Assembly: GCA_937922675.1 (NCBI GenBank)
Contig: CALAJN010000009.1
Location: forward strand, 186,001 to 250,000
Reading direction: 5' to 3'
DNA: 64,000 bases
Source: an uncultured Granulosicoccaceae bacterium
Lineage (GTDB): Bacteria; Pseudomonadota; Gammaproteobacteria; Granulosicoccales; Granulosicoccaceae
Position 1 is the stretch's first letter; each line of letters opens with the position of its first letter. Shown in pieces: positions 49,888-60,603 of the stretch. Both the position numbers and the translations under genes were made by a program. The notes under the pieces were generated by a model. That model saw only the letters and a list, made by a program, of their open reading frames with translations, did not search any database and had not been told where the DNA came from.

Positions 49888-50649
49888 ATGACCGAAAACG
49901 CCTCATCCATCGACGCTGCGCCTCGCTGGTTTTCAGCAGCCCTGACCGTGGTAGGGCATGTGCGCCGGGTAAACGAGGACGCGTTTCTTGATGCTCGCGA
50001 GCAGTCGCTATGGGTGGTCGCCGACGGCATGGGCGGACACAGCCGAGGTGATCGAGCCAGCCGCGAGATCATCGAACGGCTGCAAGACTTTACCCGTGAG
50101 CCTACTGCCCGCCAGGCGGTCGATGACATTGTGGCCCGTCTGAGCAAGGCCAACGATTACTGCCGAGAGGCGGCCAATGGCGAGGTCATGGGCAGCACGG
50201 TTGCCGCTCTTTATCTGCATCACCAGAGTGCTTGCCTGGTGTGGTGTGGCGACAGCCGTATCTATCGCTTGCGCGATGGCACGCTAGAGCAGCTGACCGA
50301 GGACCACAGCCTGGTCCAGGAGCTACACCGGCTCGGGGAGTTATCCGCCGAGGAGGCCGAAAACCACCCCTCGGCCAACGTCATCACACGCGCGATCGGT
50401 GTGGCCGATGAGCTGGACGTACAAATCCAGGAGGTTGATCTGATGGCCGGTGATCGTTTTCTGGTGTGCAGTGACGGACTCTTCAAGGACGTCGCCTTTA
50501 CCGAGCTTGAAGCAAACCTCAGCCTGCCCTCACCTTCACAGGCGCTGGACGCATTGGTGGCGCTTGCACTGCGCCGCGGCGGTACCGACAACGTCACAGG
50601 CATTGTGGTCCAAGCGCCCGCAGACGGCTCCGCTCTTGCGGGCGACTAG
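49888..50649 (+). CDS. PP2C-type serine/threonine phosphatase
   Basis: VRRVNEDAFLD, LWVVADGMGGHSRGDRAS, CSDGLF, GGTDNVTGIVV. Confidence 0.92.
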   Translation: MTENASSIDAAPRWFSAALTVVGHVRRVNEDAFLDAREQSLWVVADGMGGHSRGDRASREIIERLQDFTREPTARQAVDDIVARLSKANDYCREAANGEVMGSTVAALYLHHQSACLVWCGDSRIYRLRDGTLEQLTEDHSLVQELHRLGELSAEEAENHPSANVITRAIGVADELDVQIQEVDLMAGDRFLVCSDGLFKDVAFTELEANLSLPSPSQALDALVALALRRGGTDNVTGIVVQAPADGSALAGD

Positions 50650-50722
50650 CGGCGACGACTAGCGGCAGCGACCAGCGCTGGTGGCTGGCGGACTGCCAGA
50701 TAACAAGCTGCCGAGGGTTTGC

Positions 50723-51430
50723 CTATAGCGTATGCGCACCCGCCACAACCGTGTCCCCGATACCCAGCACGCCCTCTATTTCCTGCTCCAGCCACAAACC
50801 CTGAAGGGCGCCGCCGGGGTCTCGCAGCAGCACCACGCGCCGCTTGTCCCGAGTCGCCGCACTTAAACGATAGTGGCGGCGAATCTCCACGCGACGATCG
50901 CCCTCGCTGCCAGTCTCGACACGGGATTCATGTTCAGTTACGAACAGCTGTTCAATGGACGAAGCATCGAGCTTTTTTGCGCCGGGCCACGGCAGAGGGC
51001 CTTGAGAAATCTCAAGGCGAGCCGCATCCACACGCACACGATGCCGGTTGACTGCACGAACCGCGGCGAAGTACGTGATGACCAAGGCTATCGGCAGAAT
51101 GAACAAATTCCCCGAGGTCAGCCCAACGTAGGCAAATCCGCCGGCGATGACGAGCAGTATCAGCGATTGAATGCCCTGGCCCACAGGCCAACTCACTTCA
51201 AGGCTGCCCGCGCCGCGCTTGATATCAAATCGCGCGGGCAAACCGACATCCAGTCGTGTGCGCTTGGCGCCAGATGTTGCTCCTGATGCGTGCTCTGACG
51301 CCGTCTTGGCCATGGACTGCGGCAGCTCATGCAAGCTGCCACAGTGACTACAGGTAACCACGCCAAGCGCTGCGTCTATGCGCCCGGCGTCAAGCCCAGC
51401 ACCGCAACTTCGGCAATTCATCGCATTCAC
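50723..51430 (-). CDS. Hypothetical membrane protein with N-terminal zinc ribbon
   Basis: CRSCGAGLD..VTCSHCGSLHELP, two TM segments. Confidence 0.65.
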   Translation of the reverse strand: MNAMNCRSCGAGLDAGRIDAALGVVTCSHCGSLHELPQSMAKTASEHASGATSGAKRTRLDVGLPARFDIKRGAGSLEVSWPVGQGIQSLILLVIAGGFAYVGLTSGNLFILPIALVITYFAAVRAVNRHRVRVDAARLEISQGPLPWPGAKKLDASSIEQLFVTEHESRVETGSEGDRRVEIRRHYRLSAATRDKRRVVLLRDPGGALQGLWLEQEIEGVLGIGDTVVAGAHTL

Positions 51431-51471
51431 CTACGGCAGTCCTCGCATTCCCGAGCTGTTGACCGACGTGA

Positions 51472-54069
51472 TTATGCGGCATCACCAGCCAGAATGAGCT
51501 GCCCGTCCGCCGCATCAATCGCCACGGTGTCACCCGTGGCGTAGGCACCGCCAAGAATCTTCTCTGCCAGAGGATTCTCCAGCTGCTGCTGAATTGCCCG
51601 CTTGAGCGGCCTTGCACCGTACACAGGATCAAAGCCGGACTCACCCAACAGATCGAGGGCTGCATCAGTGATCGAGAATTCAAGCCCCCGACTGGCAAGC
51701 CTGGCTCCCAAATGCTTTACCTGAATACCTGCAATCAGACGGATGTGCTCGCGCGACAAGGGCCTGAACACAACAGACTCATCGATACGGTTGACAAATT
51801 CCGGGCGGAAGTGATCGCCGACCACCTCCATCACCGCCGTCTTCATCGCATCGTAGTCTCCACCTTGTATGCCATCGGCAGCGATTTCCTGAATGCGATG
51901 ACTACCCAGGTTGGATGTCATCACGATGACCGTGTTACGAAAATCCACCGTGCGCCCCTGTCCATCGGTCAATCTTCCATCGTCAAGCACTTGCAGCAGC
52001 ACATTAAAGACATCGGCATGTGCTTTCTCGACCTCATCAAGCAGGATCACCGAGTAGGGTTTACGCCTTACGGCCTCGGTCAGATAGCCCCCTTCCTCAT
52101 ATCCGACATAGCCAGGAGGCGCACCGATCAAACGCGCCACCGAGTGCTTTTCCATGAACTCGGACATGTCGATACGCACCATCGCCGACTCATCATCAAA
52201 CATGAAGTCAGCCAGAGCCTTGGTCAGTTCGGTCTTGCCAACACCCGTTGGCCCAAGAAACAAAAACGAGCCAATGGGCTTGTTCGGATCTGAAAGACCC
52301 GCACGTGACCGACGAATCGCATCAGACACAGCCCCCACTGCCTCATCCTGACCAACAACCCGTTGCCCGATCTCAGACTCCATGCGCAGCAGCTTCTCAC
52401 GCTCACCCTCAAGCATCCGTGTGACCGGAATACCCGTCCACTTGGCAACGATCTCGGCAATTTCATCCGCTGTCACGTTGACTGACAGCAGCGTCATCTC
52501 CCTGTCATCGGTTTCAGCCTGGGCCTGCTCCAGGCGCTTCTCAAGCGCCGGTATCTGGCCGTACTGCAACTCTGACATTTTGCCCAGATCGCCCGCACGC
52601 CTGGCTGCCTCAAATTCAAGGCGTACGCGTTCGAGCTCCTCCTTGATGCCACTGGCATTCTGGACCTCAGCCTTCTCCGCTGTCCAGATTTCCTCAAGGT
52701 CTGCAAACTCGCGTTCAAGCTCCGCTACGTCAACTTCCAGATCTGCAAGGCGCTGACGTGAGGCATCGTCGTTTTCCTTAGCCAGAGCCTCGCGCTGGAT
52801 CTTCAGTTGGATAAGACGCCTTTCCAGGCGGTCCAGCTCTTCAGGCTTTGAGTCGATCTCCATACGGATGCGGGACGCTGCTTCATCGATCAGATCAATG
52901 GCCTTGTCGGGCAACTGTCGATCCGCAATATAGCGATGCGACAAGGTGGCCGCTGCAACAATCGCAGGGTCTGTAATCTCAACACCGTGGTGCACCTCGT
53001 AGCGTTCCTTCAAGCCACGCAAGATAGCGATGGTGTCTTCAACGCTCGGCTCATCAACCAGAATCTTTTGAAAACGACGCTCAAGCGCTGCATCCTTCTC
53101 AATGTACTGACGGTATTCATCCAGAGTGGTCGCGCCAATGCAATGTAGCTCACCTCGCGCCAGCGCTGGCTTGAGCATATTGCCGGCATCCATAGCGCCA
53201 TCCGCCTTGCCTGCACCGACCATGGTATGCAGCTCATCGATAAACAGGATTACCTGGCCCTCCTGCTTGGAAAGGTCCGACAATACTGACTTGAGCCGTT
53301 CTTCAAACTCACCACGAAACTTGGCGCCAGCAATCAGAGCGCCCATGTCCAGTGAGAGCACGCGCTTGTCGCGAATGCCGTCAGGCACCTCTCCGTCGAC
53401 GATACGCTGCGCCAGACCTTCAACCAAAGCGGTCTTGCCGACTCCGGGCTCACCGATGATGACCGGGTTGTTCTTGGTTCTACGTTGAAGTACCTGTATG
53501 GCACGACGAATTTCGTCGTCACGACCAATAACGGGGTCAATCTTTCCTTGCTCGGCACGCTCGGTGAGATCAATGGTGTATTTCTCAAGCGACTGGCGTT
53601 GATCCTCGGCGTTGGGATCATTCACAGGACCACTCTGCACCTGCTCAAGTGTTTTCTCGACCGCCTTGAGATTGGCGCCGTTGGAAACCATGGCTTCGGC
53701 AGCAGGATTTTTGCGATCCTCCAAAGCGGCAAGAACAAACACCTCTGATGAGATGTACTGATCACCACGCTTCTGTGCCTTCTTGTCGGTCAGGTTCAGG
53801 AGCCTGGAAAGCTCATTGGACACTTGAACCTGCCCGTTTCCTCCCTGTACCGAGGCCATACGATCAAGCGCGCCGTCAAGACTTGACTTCAAGCCGCTGA
53901 CGTTGACACCAGACTGTGCCAGAACAGGACGCACACCACTGCCATCCTGATCCAGCATGGCGGCGAGCAGATGCACGGGCTCTATGAACTGATGATCCCG
54001 GCCCACCGCAGACGACTGTGCGTCCTGCAGGGCGAGTTGGAACTTGGACGTCAGTTTGTCCATTCTCAT
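51472..54069 (-). CDS. clpB: ATP-dependent chaperone ClpB
   Basis: Two AAA+ modules ([42 protein letters not shown]), coiled middle domain, N-terminal Clp repeats. Confidence 0.95.
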   Translation of the reverse strand: MRMDKLTSKFQLALQDAQSSAVGRDHQFIEPVHLLAAMLDQDGSGVRPVLAQSGVNVSGLKSSLDGALDRMASVQGGNGQVQVSNELSRLLNLTDKKAQKRGDQYISSEVFVLAALEDRKNPAAEAMVSNGANLKAVEKTLEQVQSGPVNDPNAEDQRQSLEKYTIDLTERAEQGKIDPVIGRDDEIRRAIQVLQRRTKNNPVIIGEPGVGKTALVEGLAQRIVDGEVPDGIRDKRVLSLDMGALIAGAKFRGEFEERLKSVLSDLSKQEGQVILFIDELHTMVGAGKADGAMDAGNMLKPALARGELHCIGATTLDEYRQYIEKDAALERRFQKILVDEPSVEDTIAILRGLKERYEVHHGVEITDPAIVAAATLSHRYIADRQLPDKAIDLIDEAASRIRMEIDSKPEELDRLERRLIQLKIQREALAKENDDASRQRLADLEVDVAELEREFADLEEIWTAEKAEVQNASGIKEELERVRLEFEAARRAGDLGKMSELQYGQIPALEKRLEQAQAETDDREMTLLSVNVTADEIAEIVAKWTGIPVTRMLEGEREKLLRMESEIGQRVVGQDEAVGAVSDAIRRSRAGLSDPNKPIGSFLFLGPTGVGKTELTKALADFMFDDESAMVRIDMSEFMEKHSVARLIGAPPGYVGYEEGGYLTEAVRRKPYSVILLDEVEKAHADVFNVLLQVLDDGRLTDGQGRTVDFRNTVIVMTSNLGSHRIQEIAADGIQGGDYDAMKTAVMEVVGDHFRPEFVNRIDESVVFRPLSREHIRLIAGIQVKHLGARLASRGLEFSITDAALDLLGESGFDPVYGARPLKRAIQQQLENPLAEKILGGAYATGDTVAIDAADGQLILAGDAA

Positions 54070-54252
54070 GTGCGATTTCTCCACTAGGGGTTTGCTCCGC
54101 TCACTGCCATGAGCCCGACTATGCGGCGCTCGAGCAAACTAAGATTGACTACATGGAAGGTGCGGTCTGATGGCGCGGAATCAACTGCCGTTGGACTACC
54201 CGAGTTTGCGATGCGCCCGCCCCGAAACTACCGGGTCTACCTGCATGATGCC

Positions 54253-56070
54253 CTATCCGTGCAAACAACTCGCCCTGACCTCTGGCCCCGAGTTTCCTCG
54301 CGTAAACAATTCCCGCGCAGCTCCGGCGCCTCCCAATTCACGACCGGCGCTATCGAACAATCGAAACCTCTGTATCCGACCTACCTTGCACCGGGCGCGC
54401 GTGCGCGTCTCGGCATCTACATGGTGCCGGTCAAGCAAATTTGAAACACCAGCGCCGGGCACAGGGCCATTGGGCCCTACGAGTTGCAGCCTGAATCCTC
54501 CTTCATGCAACAGCCTGTGGCAGCTGCTACACAGCAAGGCTGCATTGCTCAAACCTGAGTGCCCGCCGTGTTGGCGGTGTACCACATGATGACCATCGAG
54601 ATGTCGAGTAGCACCGCAACCTGGCATCTGACAGCACCTGTCTCGCCCTCTTAGCGCACTCAACTGACGCTTGCTAAACACCGGGGCTTGTCGAGACGTG
54701 CCGATCACCTGATGCTCTTCGTCAGTTGCCAACAGGGTAAACCCGGACTGTTCAGCAAGGCGTCGAGCTGTTGCTCGGGAAATCGGGCCGTGCCCTTGTA
54801 CCTGCGGCCTTTCAATCAATGAAACGTCGCCCTCAGCACTCGCTCCAACGTCCGCCACCAGCTCATCCCCCAACAGTCGAACATCAACATTGACATGCAC
54901 TCGATACCGATCAGCCTGTGCAACGGCCTCACCCGCATGGGCCAGTGATCGACGACTCATCAACACCGCAGCATCAGCGCGCCTCTGTTGCAGCGTGGGT
55001 TCGACGTTCGCCTCACCCGGCGGCTCACCCGGGTGAGCACAAGCCGCCTCTGCATCATCCCCGGCGCTTGCGTCAGCAGCGTCGCCCGCATCACTATCGC
55101 CTCCTTCCTTGATCCAGTCTTCTGCCTGCTCGAGTGAGCGTAAGAACTCGGCAGCAAGATCATCAGGCAGGTCTACAGTAATACGAGTGGAATAGGCATC
55201 GAGCTTGCGCGTACTCAGCGACCTGCGCTCAAAGGCTCGATGCGCGGCGTGCGCCTCAGCGACATCACGCGAGTCACGCTCAGCAATCTCTGCGTCCTCA
55301 TTGTGATCCTGCCGGTGCCGAAAGCGACGGCAATATTCAGTTGTCTCTGTGACCGAGAGCTCCAGTGCAGCCACGGCAAATTCAGCGTCAGTATCTGCCG
55401 ATGCGTACCGCGTAATTTCACGCAATTGCGAGAAGGTTATCTGCCCCAATGAAAACAAGGATCGAAGCACTGGCAGATCGATTAACGCACGCCCCACTCG
55501 CAGGCGCTCAAACGCCGCTGTTTTGCCGATCCCCAGATAGACGTCCATCCAGACAGGCATGCTTCGACATCCATCGCACTCGTACAGCTTGGCATCGTCA
55601 AATTCCACCAGCAGTTGCAGCAACTCAGCCAGATTGCGCTCTGCGCCACGTGCGAGGCGCTTGAGGCGTGTACGCAAGTCAGCAGGATCGGTCGCAGGCG
55701 CTAGCGCGATATCACTTGATGTGGTCTGCTGATATTCAGTATCCGCATCAGGATGCCCGGCGATACGCGCGACGAGGGAGTCAAAGCTTGCGTGTCTTGC
55801 GTGTTGATCCGATGCACACAGACGCGCGCCTTCAATGAACGCTGCAGACAGCCTGAGGTGTTTGCCCTCTGCTATACGCTGTAAGACAGCGTCACCTGGT
55901 TTGCCTGTACCCGCAGCCTCGGTTGCTACCGCCGCCCTGGAGTTGTGCTCTTGCGCATCATAATCCGGCGCATCTTCAGCGATGACTAAGGGGCCGCCCA
56001 AACCGATGCTGGAAGCATATGACCACTGCCTGGTATTCGACTCCAGCAATGTAAATGTGCTCACGATCAA
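54253..56070 (-). CDS. DUF222 / HNH endonuclease domain protein (13E12-like)
   Basis: C-terminal LRGRDRCCQMPGCGATRHLDGHHVVHRQHGGHSGLSNAALLCSSCHRLLHEGGF. Confidence 0.85.
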   Translation of the reverse strand: MIVSTFTLLESNTRQWSYASSIGLGGPLVIAEDAPDYDAQEHNSRAAVATEAAGTGKPGDAVLQRIAEGKHLRLSAAFIEGARLCASDQHARHASFDSLVARIAGHPDADTEYQQTTSSDIALAPATDPADLRTRLKRLARGAERNLAELLQLLVEFDDAKLYECDGCRSMPVWMDVYLGIGKTAAFERLRVGRALIDLPVLRSLFSLGQITFSQLREITRYASADTDAEFAVAALELSVTETTEYCRRFRHRQDHNEDAEIAERDSRDVAEAHAAHRAFERRSLSTRKLDAYSTRITVDLPDDLAAEFLRSLEQAEDWIKEGGDSDAGDAADASAGDDAEAACAHPGEPPGEANVEPTLQQRRADAAVLMSRRSLAHAGEAVAQADRYRVHVNVDVRLLGDELVADVGASAEGDVSLIERPQVQGHGPISRATARRLAEQSGFTLLATDEEHQVIGTSRQAPVFSKRQLSALRGRDRCCQMPGCGATRHLDGHHVVHRQHGGHSGLSNAALLCSSCHRLLHEGGFRLQLVGPNGPVPGAGVSNLLDRHHVDAETRTRARCKVGRIQRFRLFDSAGRELGGAGAARELFTRGNSGPEVRASCLHG

Positions 56071-56159
56071 CTCCCTGATGCAGGCTGAAGATCATGCTGA
56101 CACGACTGAATCAGCACGTCATCACTCGGGAAGTGATAACTGTGTTAATTTACAGTATA

Positions 56160-56918
56160 TTATTTATCCAGCCATGCCAGCGTCGCCATACGTCCGCTGG
56201 CCTTGCCATCACGGCGGTGAGAGTAAAACCGGTCGCCATCACTATAGGTGCACCATTGCCCCCCGCTACACTCAATGTCACCCAGCGCTGCCAATTCGAT
56301 GCGAGCGAGCTCGTACAGATTTGCCAGGTACTTTCCCGCAGAGTGGCCCGCAGAGCAGACCTCCACAAATGCCGCTGCAAACTCCGGGCGGCGCACGACA
56401 AACGTCTCGCGCACCTCACTACCTACCTCAAAGGCTGTGGGCCCTATCGCAGGACCCAGCCACGCATAGCGCGGTGCACTGTCAGTGAACGAGGCAACCG
56501 CCTCCGTCAGAATGCCCGCGGCCAGCCCGCGCCAGCCAGCGTGAACAGCGGCTACGTGACTCCCCGCCTGATCAGTCAGCACAACAGGCAAGCAATCTGC
56601 CGTCATGATGGCTAGCACTTCACCGGGGACTTCTGTCCATGCGCCATCGGCTGGCTGCTCATCTTCACTGTCACTCATGACATCGCTCAAAACCGAAACC
56701 CGCGTTCCGTGAACTTGCCGCAGCCAAACGGGGTCAGCGGGCAAGTCATGCGCGTGTCGCAACAAACGCCGGTTTTCTGCAACAGCGTCAGCATCATCAC
56801 CCACGTGCAAACCGACGTTCATACTATTGAAAGGAGGCTCGCTGACTCCGCCTTCACGCGTGGTACACAACACACGCACGTGCGAGGGGGCCGACCACTC
56901 AGGCCGTATAACAGTCAT
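56160..56918 (-). CDS. pgeF: Peptidoglycan editing factor / polyphenol oxidase family protein (YfiH/PgeF)
   Basis: TREGGVSEPPFNSMNVGLHVGDD, MTADCLPVVLTD, AAVHAGWRGLAAGI. Confidence 0.9.
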   Translation of the reverse strand: MTVIRPEWSAPSHVRVLCTTREGGVSEPPFNSMNVGLHVGDDADAVAENRRLLRHAHDLPADPVWLRQVHGTRVSVLSDVMSDSEDEQPADGAWTEVPGEVLAIMTADCLPVVLTDQAGSHVAAVHAGWRGLAAGILTEAVASFTDSAPRYAWLGPAIGPTAFEVGSEVRETFVVRRPEFAAAFVEVCSAGHSAGKYLANLYELARIELAALGDIECSGGQWCTYSDGDRFYSHRRDGKASGRMATLAWLDK

Positions 56919-57973
56919 GGTCCCCCCGAGTCAGCGCGCGAATGGACCTGCGTCTCGGCGAGCGCCTCGCACAAGTCGAGCATGTCTTGCGGCAGTGGTG
57001 AAGAAAAACTCATCGGCTCATCACTCACGGGGTGCTTCAAACGCAATCGCGCGGCATGCAGGGCTTGGCGCGGAAACGCCCCGACAATTGCGCGGGTGTC
57101 CGAATCCTTGCGATGATTCAGCGCCTCGGCTCTTCCATCACGGTATACGGGGTCACCGATCAAGGGGTGGCCGAGCGATGTCAGGTGAACACGTATCTGA
57201 TGTGTACGGCCGGTCTCGAGCTGAACATCAAGGCGGGTGGCTCCGCGCAGGCGTCGTGCACAGTGAAAGTGCGTGACCGCCGGCTTGCCTCCGGGGGTGA
57301 CCGCCATGCGCTTGCGATCACGAGAGTGGCGACCAATCGGTTGGTTGACGGTACCGGTTTCGGGCGGGTGACCGATAACGATGGCGATGTACTCGCGGCC
57401 CATCTCACGCGCTTGCAGCTGCCGCACCAGGGCAGTTTGTGCCTGTAGCGTGCGTGCGACCACACAGACGCCGCTGGTGTCCTTGTCGAGCCTGTGCACG
57501 ATGCCCGCCCGAGGCACACTTCTGAGCGCGGGATCCCGGTGGACCAGACCATTCATCACCGTACCGCTGGCGTGGCCCGGTGCCGGATGCATGACAAGGC
57601 CCACCGGTTTGTCGATTATCAGAATGGACTCATCCTCGAACAGCACATTGAGCGACACCGGCTCGGCCACGACCCGCGATTCGTCCACACCGGGATCCAT
57701 CGCGGCCAGAACCGCCTCGGGCACATCAAGCCTTAGTTGCTCACCGCCGGACAAGCGTGACTTGCCCGCTACCTGCTTGCCATCGACCGTGAGGTGCCCG
57801 GCGGCAATCCACGCCTGCAAGCGGCTGCGCGAATACATCGGCCAGGCATTGGCAACAATCGCGTCCAGACGTACGCCCGCTTGCGAGCGAGCAACGCGTA
57901 CGCTGGCGGCGATAGACTCCGGGTCGCGAGCAGGCGCAGACTCAGGGTCGCTATCTGATGGCAAGACTGACAT
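56915..57973 (-). CDS. rluD: 23S rRNA pseudouridine synthase RluD
   Basis: S4-like N-terminus, PGIVHRLDKDTSG-type motif (RAGIVHRLDKDTSGVCVVA); overlaps pgeF by 4 bp. Confidence 0.9.
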   Translation of the reverse strand: MSVLPSDSDPESAPARDPESIAASVRVARSQAGVRLDAIVANAWPMYSRSRLQAWIAAGHLTVDGKQVAGKSRLSGGEQLRLDVPEAVLAAMDPGVDESRVVAEPVSLNVLFEDESILIIDKPVGLVMHPAPGHASGTVMNGLVHRDPALRSVPRAGIVHRLDKDTSGVCVVARTLQAQTALVRQLQAREMGREYIAIVIGHPPETGTVNQPIGRHSRDRKRMAVTPGGKPAVTHFHCARRLRGATRLDVQLETGRTHQIRVHLTSLGHPLIGDPVYRDGRAEALNHRKDSDTRAIVGAFPRQALHAARLRLKHPVSDEPMSFSSPLPQDMLDLCEALAETQVHSRADSGGP

Positions 57974-58034
57974 GTCGCGATGTTAGTCCGGCAGACCGGG
58001 ATCGGGTGGCAGGGAACGCGACTATACTCGGCTC

Positions 58035-58835
58035 ATGCATCCATACCTCCAGATTCCTTGCCAAGGTCCGAAGACGAGCGCTCGCCGCGCAGCAACTGCG
58101 GTGCTGTGCGTTGCACTCCTTGCAATGAGTGCGTGCTCGACGCCACGGCCGGCCGACTCCGATGCGTCAACGACCGCCGAGTCTCTGTATCGCAGCGGCA
58201 AATCGGCCTTGAACCGCAGTGACTTCCTGACGGCTATCGATACCTTCGAGACGTTGGGCGCGCGCTTCCCCTTTGGCATCTATACCCAGCAAGCCCAACT
58301 GGACATCGCCTACGCGTACCTGCGACAAGACGAGTACGACAATGCAATCGCCTCGGTAGAACGCTTCATCAAGCTCTACCCACAGAGCGAGAGTATTGAC
58401 TACGCGTACTACATGAGGGGGCTAGCGCATTTTTCACGCGGAGGCTCCGCCTTCGAGCGCATATTTCCACGCGATATGTCCAAGGTCAACCAGAACTGGC
58501 TGCGGGCCTCGTTTACCGAGTTCGAGGCGCTTGTCAGGCGCTTCCCGGACAGCGAATATGTGCCCGATGCTATCGAGCGCATGAACTATCTGCGCGAGCA
58601 GATGGCAAGCCATGAGCTGCAAACAGCGCGCTTTTACTACGAGCGAGGCGCCATGGTCGCAGTGGTGAACCGTGTGACCTACCTGCTGGAGCATTTTGAC
58701 GGGGCTAGCCAGGTTGGCGATGCACTGGCCCTGTTGTCGGGTGCCTACACTGCTCTGGGGCAAGAAGATCGCAGTGCAGATACCTTGCGAGTGCTGGCGG
58801 CCACCGATCCGGAACATCCTGCGCTCGACAGCTGA
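58035..58835 (+). CDS. bamD: Outer membrane protein assembly factor BamD
   Basis: Lipobox LLAMSAC, TPR-like YRSGKSALNRSDFLTAIDTFETLGARFPFGIYTQQAQLDIAYAYL; divergent from rluD. Confidence 0.92.
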   Translation: MHPYLQIPCQGPKTSARRAATAVLCVALLAMSACSTPRPADSDASTTAESLYRSGKSALNRSDFLTAIDTFETLGARFPFGIYTQQAQLDIAYAYLRQDEYDNAIASVERFIKLYPQSESIDYAYYMRGLAHFSRGGSAFERIFPRDMSKVNQNWLRASFTEFEALVRRFPDSEYVPDAIERMNYLREQMASHELQTARFYYERGAMVAVVNRVTYLLEHFDGASQVGDALALLSGAYTALGQEDRSADTLRVLAATDPEHPALDS

Positions 58836-58917
58836 GTGTTACGACGCCACTGTCAAGATCATGTGGCCTGAGTCACGAATGGTGCGAATCATGCTGTAGC
58901 GGGGTCACGTACTCCGT

Positions 58918-60603
58918 TTGCACACGCCACCCGTGCCAGCCCGCCCCTATTTCCCCGACACCGCCCCTGACGACGGCTGGTTGACGCCAGAAAATCGACA
59001 GACAGGCAAATCGTCTGCGCCCATCGTCGCGCCCAATACGCGACCCGATTGGCCCGTTCTGCTGCTGATCAGTCAGTATCGTTACTTTGTCCTGCTGGTG
59101 CTGGGCGGCGTGTACTACGCACCCGATACCCAAAGTGTGGTGGGCTCACGAGATCCGATCTTATTCGAGATCGCACACCTGTTCTGGTGCGTACTCGCCC
59201 TTGGATTTACCTATCTGATCCGAAAGCGGCAGCCCTCTGCCGAAGCCCAGCTGTACCTGCAGAGCTATCTCGATATCGTCTGTATCAGTCTGCTGATATT
59301 TGCCAGTGGCGGCAGCGTCAGCGGGCTTGGACCCTTGTTGCTGATCGGCGTTGCCCTGCTCTCTCACCTGGTGCCGGCTCGCATGGCTCTGCTGTTCGCA
59401 GCCATTGCATCCGTGATGTTGTTTACTCAGGAATTGATCGCCTCAAGCCTGCACCGAGACGCGATCGTGGATCTTGAACGCGCTGGAATGCTCGGTGCTT
59501 CGGTGTTCGCAGCTGCGTGGTTGATTTCGGTGCCGGTACGCAAGCTCTCATCACGTGACATCAGCGTACCGACGGTCTTTCGTGCTGGCCTGGACGTTGA
59601 ACAAATTGCGCGATTGAACGAAGAGATCGTGCAGGAACTCGACAGTGGCGTGCTGGTGATAGATTCAAACGGGCAGGTGCAGGTCATCAACGACAGCGCA
59701 CGTGTTCTGCTCGGAATGGAGTTCATCAACCTGCCGGCCCCCCTATCGGCCATAGCACCGGAGTTGCTTGATGATCTGCACGACTACCGTGCAAGCCCCG
59801 AACACCCCAGTCACCCGATTTCAATGACTGGCACCGGACAAACGCTCTTGCCTCGTTACAGCAACTTGTCAAATGGCGGAATCCTACTGCGTATCGAGGA
59901 TCACAGCTCAATACTGATGCAGTTTCAACAACTCAAACTTGCCTCGCTGGGGCGATTGTCAGCGAGTATCGCGCATGAAATTCGCAACCCTCTGGGTGCC
60001 ATATCTCACGCTGTTCAGCTCATCCGTGAGTCCGAGACTCTCAGCAAGGAGGACTACGGGCTCAGCGAGGTCGCGCTCAAGCACACTGCCCGGATCGACA
60101 GAATCATAAACGACGTCTTGCAAGTATCCAATCGCCCCCCGGCTGCACCTACTGCATTGAACGTAACCGAGGTCATCACCGATTTCTGTCAAAGATTCAT
60201 CAGCGAACGCAAGTTGAAAGAGAATCAGGTGATGTGCACAACATCAGCGGCAGCGACAGCCTTCTTCGACCCTGATCAGTTTGATCAAGTGATGTGGAAT
60301 CTGTGTAACAACGCACTACTTCACAATTCAGGCAAACACGTCCTCATCACGATCGATGTCAAGCAAACCGCTTCCGGGTATACAACCGTAGACATCATGG
60401 ATAACGGAGAAGGCATAGAACACTCCGAGATGCAAAAGGTGTTTGAGCCCTTTTACTCAAGTAGCGATAGCGGCACAGGCCTGGGTTTGTTCATCGTGCG
60501 CGAGATCTGTGAGGCCAACAAGAGCAGCATCGACTGCATCCCGACCACGACAGGCGCACATTTCCGACTAACGCTCACAGGTGAGGGAAATCTCGCTGCA
60601 TGA
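58918..60603 (+). CDS. pilS: Two-component sensor kinase PilS
   Basis: Six TM segments, SIAHEIRNPLGAISHAVQLI, NALLHN, GTGLGLFIVREI; directly followed by pilR. Confidence 0.88.
   Translation: MHTPPVPARPYFPDTAPDDGWLTPENRQTGKSSAPIVAPNTRPDWPVLLLISQYRYFVLLVLGGVYYAPDTQSVVGSRDPILFEIAHLFWCVLALGFTYLIRKRQPSAEAQLYLQSYLDIVCISLLIFASGGSVSGLGPLLLIGVALLSHLVPARMALLFAAIASVMLFTQELIASSLHRDAIVDLERAGMLGASVFAAAWLISVPVRKLSSRDISVPTVFRAGLDVEQIARLNEEIVQELDSGVLVIDSNGQVQVINDSARVLLGMEFINLPAPLSAIAPELLDDLHDYRASPEHPSHPISMTGTGQTLLPRYSNLSNGGILLRIEDHSSILMQFQQLKLASLGRLSASIAHEIRNPLGAISHAVQLIRESETLSKEDYGLSEVALKHTARIDRIINDVLQVSNRPPAAPTALNVTEVITDFCQRFISERKLKENQVMCTTSAAATAFFDPDQFDQVMWNLCNNALLHNSGKHVLITIDVKQTASGYTTVDIMDNGEGIEHSEMQKVFEPFYSSSDSGTGLGLFIVREICEANKSSIDCIPTTTGAHFRLTLTGEGNLAA

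Noticed and set aside
50640-50700. Short GCGACTAGCGGC-type repeats and CCAGCGCTGG palindrome after the PP2C gene
   Set aside because: Small imperfect duplication and an ordinary terminator-like stem; no further support.
49888-56070. PP2C phosphatase, ClpB and HNH protein read as a type VI secretion or defence island
   Set aside because: The AAA+ protein has ClpB features, no Tss genes or partner kinase are present, and neighbours are housekeeping genes.
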